Below, piece after piece: positions 60,517 through 64,000 of a stretch of 64,000 bases of DNA. Numbering within the stretch: position 1 is the stretch's first letter; every line of letters begins with the position of its first letter. This DNA is from Toxoplasma gondii ME49 (Eukaryota; Apicomplexa; Conoidasida; Eucoccidiorida; Sarcocystidae). The translations under genes were made by a program, and so were the position numbers. Location: assembly GCF_000006565.2 (NCBI RefSeq), contig NC_031479.1, positions 5,560,336-5,624,335 on the forward strand, in the 5' to 3' direction. The notes beneath the pieces were generated by a model. The model had not been told where the DNA came from and searched no databases. It saw nothing but the letters and a program-made list of their open reading frames with translations.

Positions 60517-63500
60517 TACAGGTAGGCGGTCGCTGGATTGGACGGAAGGGGGAAGAGAAGAGGGTTCCGACTTGGCTGTTTCTGACGGCTCGAAACAAGA
60601 AAGCCGAATGCGATAGAGGCGCCAGGACCCTTTGCTTTGTGTGACGCTTGGGGCGGCGCCGTAGAGAAACGAGGACTGGAGAGGGCGGCGTAGAGAAACG
60701 AAGACTGGAGAGGGCGGCGTAGAGAAACGAAGACTGGAGATGAGGCCGAAAGCGGGAGACAGAGTCAGTGGCTCCGTTCGGAGGAAGAATCCAAGTATGG
60801 GGTTCGACCTGGGCTGGGGATGCAAGCAGGAAGGGGAGAGAAGCTTTTTTTTTGGTTTTTTTTGATATTTGTTTTGATTTTTTTTTGATTTTTTTTGTTT
60901 TTTTCATTCCGGCTTCGCTGTCTGCTGGGGCGCGAGTCAGCGGACTCGGAATGCTTTTTTTCTGTTAAATCGCCTCTGAGCCTGTCCTTGAGACCACGAA
61001 AGATGAGAAGTGGATGGCGATACAAAGGCGGGGAGCCGGAGAAGGATCAGAACTGGAGAACAGGGCGAGGGACAGGTAGGCGGTCGCTGGATTGGACGGA
61101 AGGGGGAAGAGAAGAGGGTTCCGACTTGGCTGTTTCTGACGGCTCGAAACAAGAAAGCCGAATGCGATAGAGGCGCCAGGACCCTTTGCTTTGTGTGACG
61201 CTTGGGGCGGCGCCGTAGAGAAACGAGGACTGGAGAGGGCGGCGTAGAGAAACGAAGACTGGAGATGAGGCCGAAAGCGGGAGACAGAGTCAGTGGCTCC
61301 GTTCGGAGGAAGAATCCAAGTATGGGGTTCGACCTGGGCTGGGGCTGCAAGCAGGAAGGGGAGCGAAGCTTGTTTTTGGTTTTATTTGATTTTTTTTTTG
61401 ATTTTTTTTGTTTTTTTTATTCCGGCTTCGCTGTCTGCTGGGGCGCGAGTCAGCGGACCAGGAATGCTTTTTTTCTGTTAAATCGCCTCTGAGCCTGTCC
61501 TTGAGACCACGAAAGATGAGAAGTGGATGGCGATACAAAGGCGGGGAGCCGGAGAAGGATCAGAACTGGAGAACAGGGCGAGGGACAGGTAGGCGGTGGC
61601 TGGATTGGACGGAAGGGGGAAGAGAAGAGGGTTCCGACTTGGCTGTTTCTGACGGCTCGAAACAAGAAAGCCGAATGCGATAGAGGCGCCAGGACCCTTT
61701 GCTTTGTGTGACGCTTGGGGCGGCGCCGTGAAGAAACGAAGACTGGAGATGAGGCCGAAAGCGGGAGACAGAGTCAGTGGCTCCGTTCGGAGAAAGAATC
61801 CAAGTATGGGGTTCGACCTGGGCTGGGGCTGCAAGCAGGAAGGGGAGAGAAGCTTGTTTTTGGTTTTTTTTGATTTTTTTTTTGATTTTTTTTGTTTTTT
61901 TTTATTCCGGCTTCGCTGTCTGCGGGGGCGCGAGTCAGCGGACCAGGAATGCTTTTTTTCTGTTAAATCGCCTCTGAGCCTGTCCTTGAGACCACGAAAG
62001 ATGAGAAGTGGATGGCGATACAAAGGCGGGGAGCCGGAGAAGGATCAGAACTGGAGAACAGGGCGAGGGACAGGTAGGCGGTGGCTGGATTGGACGGAAG
62101 GGGGAAGAGAAGAGGGTTCCTACTTGGCTGTTTCTGACGGCTCGAAACAAGAAAGCCGAATGCGATAGAGGCGCCAGGACCCTTTGCTTTGTGTGACGCT
62201 TGGGGCGGCGCCGTAGAGAAACGAGGACTGGAGAGGGCGGCGTAGAGAAACGAAGACTGGAGATGAGGCCGAAAGCGGGAGACAGAGTCAGTGGCTCCGT
62301 TCGGAGGAAGAATCCAAGTATGGGGTTCGACCTGGGCTGGGGCTGCAAGCAGGAAGGGGAGCGAAGCTTGTTTTTGGTTTTATTTGATTTTTTTTTTGAT
62401 TTTTTTTGTTTTTTTTATTCCGGCTTCGCTGTCTGCGGGGGCGCGAGTCAGCGGACCAGGAATGCTTTTTTTCTGTTAAATCGCCTCTGAGCCTGTCCTT
62501 GAGACCACGAAAGATGAGAAGTGGATGGCGATACAAAGGCGGGGAGCCGGAGAAGGATCAGAACTGGAGAACAGGGCGAGGGACAGGTAGGCGGTGGCTG
62601 GATTGGACGGAAGGGGGAAGAGAAGAGGGTTCCGACTTGGCTGTTTCTGACGGCTCGAAACAAGAAAGCCGAATGCGATAGAGGCGCCAGGACCCTTTGC
62701 TTTGTGTGACGCTTGGGGCGGCGCCGTAGAGAAACGAAGACTGGAGATGAGGCCGAAAGCGGGAGACAGAGTCAGTGGCTCCGTTCGGAGAAAGAATCCA
62801 AGTATGGGGTTCGACCTGGGCTGGGGCTGCAAGCAGGAAGGGGAGAGAAGCTTGTTTTTGGTTTTTTTTGATTTTTTTTTTGATTTTTTTTTTGATTTTT
62901 TTTGTTTTTTTTTATTCCGGCTTCGCTGTCTGCGGGGGCGCGAGTCAGCGGACCAGGAATGCTTTTTTTCTGTTAAATCGCCTCTGAGCCTGTCCTTGAG
63001 ACCACGAAAGATGAGAAGTGGATGGCGATACAAAGGCGGGGAGCCGGAGAAGGATCAGAACTGGAGAACAGGGCGAGGGACAGGTAGGCGGTGGCTGGAT
63101 TGGACGGAAGGGGGAAGAGAAGAGGGTTCCTACTTGGCTGTTTCTGACGGCTCGAAACAAGAAAGCCGAATGCGATAGAGGCGCCAGGACCCTTTGCTTT
63201 GTGTGACGCTTGGGGCGGCGCCGTAGAGAAACGAGGACTGGAGAGGGCGGCGTAGAGAAACGAAGACTGGAGATGAGGCCGAAAGCGGGAGACAGAGTCA
63301 GTGGCTCCGTTCGGAGAAAGAATCCAAGTATGGGGTTCGACCTGGGCTGGGGCTGCAAGCAGGAAGGGGAGAGAAGCTTGTTTTTGGTTTTTTTTGATTT
63401 TTTTTTTGATTTTTTTTTTGATTTTTTTTGTTTTTTTTTATTCCGGCTTCGCTGTCTGCGGGGGCGCGAGTCAGCGGACCAGGAATGCTTTTTTTCTGTT

Positions 63501-64000
63501 AAATCGCCTCTGAGCCTGTCCTTGAGACCACGAAAGATGAGAAGTGGATGGCGATACAAAGGCGGGGAGCCGGAGAAGGATCAGAACTGGAGAACAGGGC
63601 GAGGGACAGGTAGGCGGTGGCTGGATTGGACGGAAGGGGGAAGAGAAGAGGGTTCCTACTTGGCTGTTTCTGACGGCTCGAAACAAGAAAGCCGAATGCG
63701 ATAGAGGCGCCAGGACCCTTTGCTTTGTGTGACGCTTGGGGCGGCGCCGTAGAGAAACGAGGACTGGAGAGGGCGGCGTAGAGAAACGAAGACTGGAGAT
63801 GAGGCCGAAAGCGGGAGACAGAGTCAGTGGCTCCGTTCGGAGGAAGAATCCAAGTATGGGGTTCGACCTGGGCTGGGGCTGCAAGCAGGAAGGGGAGCGA
63901 AGCTTGTTTTTGGTTTTATTTGATTTTTTTTTTGATTTTTTTTTTGATTTTTTTTTGGTTTTTTTTATCCCCGCTTCGCTGTCTGCGGGGGCGCGAGCCA
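60517..64000 (-). repeat. Inverted satellite array, at least seven units, continues past the window
   Basis: The same unit as the left array, in opposite orientation. T-rich spacers lie near 60845-60900, 61372-61420, 61856-61905, 62370-62420, 62850-62915, 63378-63443 and 63905-63968, giving unit lengths of about 0.49-0.53 kb. Long and short variants differ by one extra internal copy of a ~29-bp segment (GAGAAACGA(A/G)GACTGGAGAGGGC...). A ~1.0 kb higher-order period is visible. Confidence 0.95.
61294..61335 (+). promoter_or_regulatory. tRNA-like A-box/B-box pair in the satellite unit (speculative)
   Basis: On the strand shown, each unit has TGGCTCCGTTCGG followed 19 bases later by GGTTCGACCT. 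These resemble RNA polymerase III internal A and B boxes at tRNA-like spacing, and a long T-run follows about 40 bases downstream, as a pol III terminator would. The same arrangement recurs in the other units of both arrays, with some left-array units having GGTTCGGCCT. Transcription is not shown. Confidence 0.25.

Noticed and set aside
60176..63884. Equivalent frames in the right satellite array
   Set aside because: Same reason: inverted copies of the same satellite frames, with no independent coding evidence.
1..64000. tRNA, rRNA and CRISPR features
   Set aside because: No cloverleaf with matching T-arm and acceptor stem was found around GGTTCGA-like words, and there is no rRNA-like or spaced short-repeat pattern. 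The genome is eukaryotic, so CRISPR is not expected.

Overview
The window looks like nuclear DNA of a tissue-cyst coccidian close to Toxoplasma (Toxoplasma, Hammondia or Neospora). The reasons are intron-rich eukaryotic genes with GT..AG borders, disordered Ser/Glu-rich insertions in conserved proteins, long GAA and TA microsatellites, and two arrays of a roughly 0.5 kb repeat that resembles, but does not match, the 529-bp element I remember from T. gondii. I cannot name the species from sequence alone.

Layout. 1-9.8 kb, minus strand: a Ski2/Mtr4-type RNA helicase, seven exons recovered in consistent phase; its 3' end is unresolved. 9.8-13.2 kb: coding-like fragments on both strands that I could not join. 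13.2-15.0 kb, minus: an unrecognised protein with an organelle-type N-terminus. 17.3-21.1 kb, plus: a six-exon cis-prenyltransferase of the dehydrodolichyl diphosphate synthase type. 21.1-26.9 kb: mostly empty, AT-richer sequence. 26.95-30.3 kb, plus: a single-exon acidic protein of 1130 residues ending in five near-perfect 99-residue repeats. 30.7-36.1 kb: a tandem array of about ten units, with a 20-N assembly gap. 38.8-40.0 kb, plus: a 407-residue secreted two-domain protein. 41.0-48.1 kb, minus: the SSU-processome protein Sas10/UTP3, eleven exons. 48.1-58.9 kb: little intact coding, with a possible decayed element at 54.2-57.5 kb. 60.5-64.0 kb: the same array in inverted orientation, running off the window.

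The most striking architecture is a 21 kb block (37,856-58,880) holding the secreted protein gene and UTP3. It is flanked by inverted 1.6-1.8 kb arms, each of which abuts one of the two oppositely oriented satellite arrays. The recognisable genes are housekeeping (RNA helicase, dolichol synthesis, ribosome biogenesis). The two lineage-type proteins (the repeat protein and the secreted protein) sit beside the left array, on either side of it. There is no operon-like organisation.
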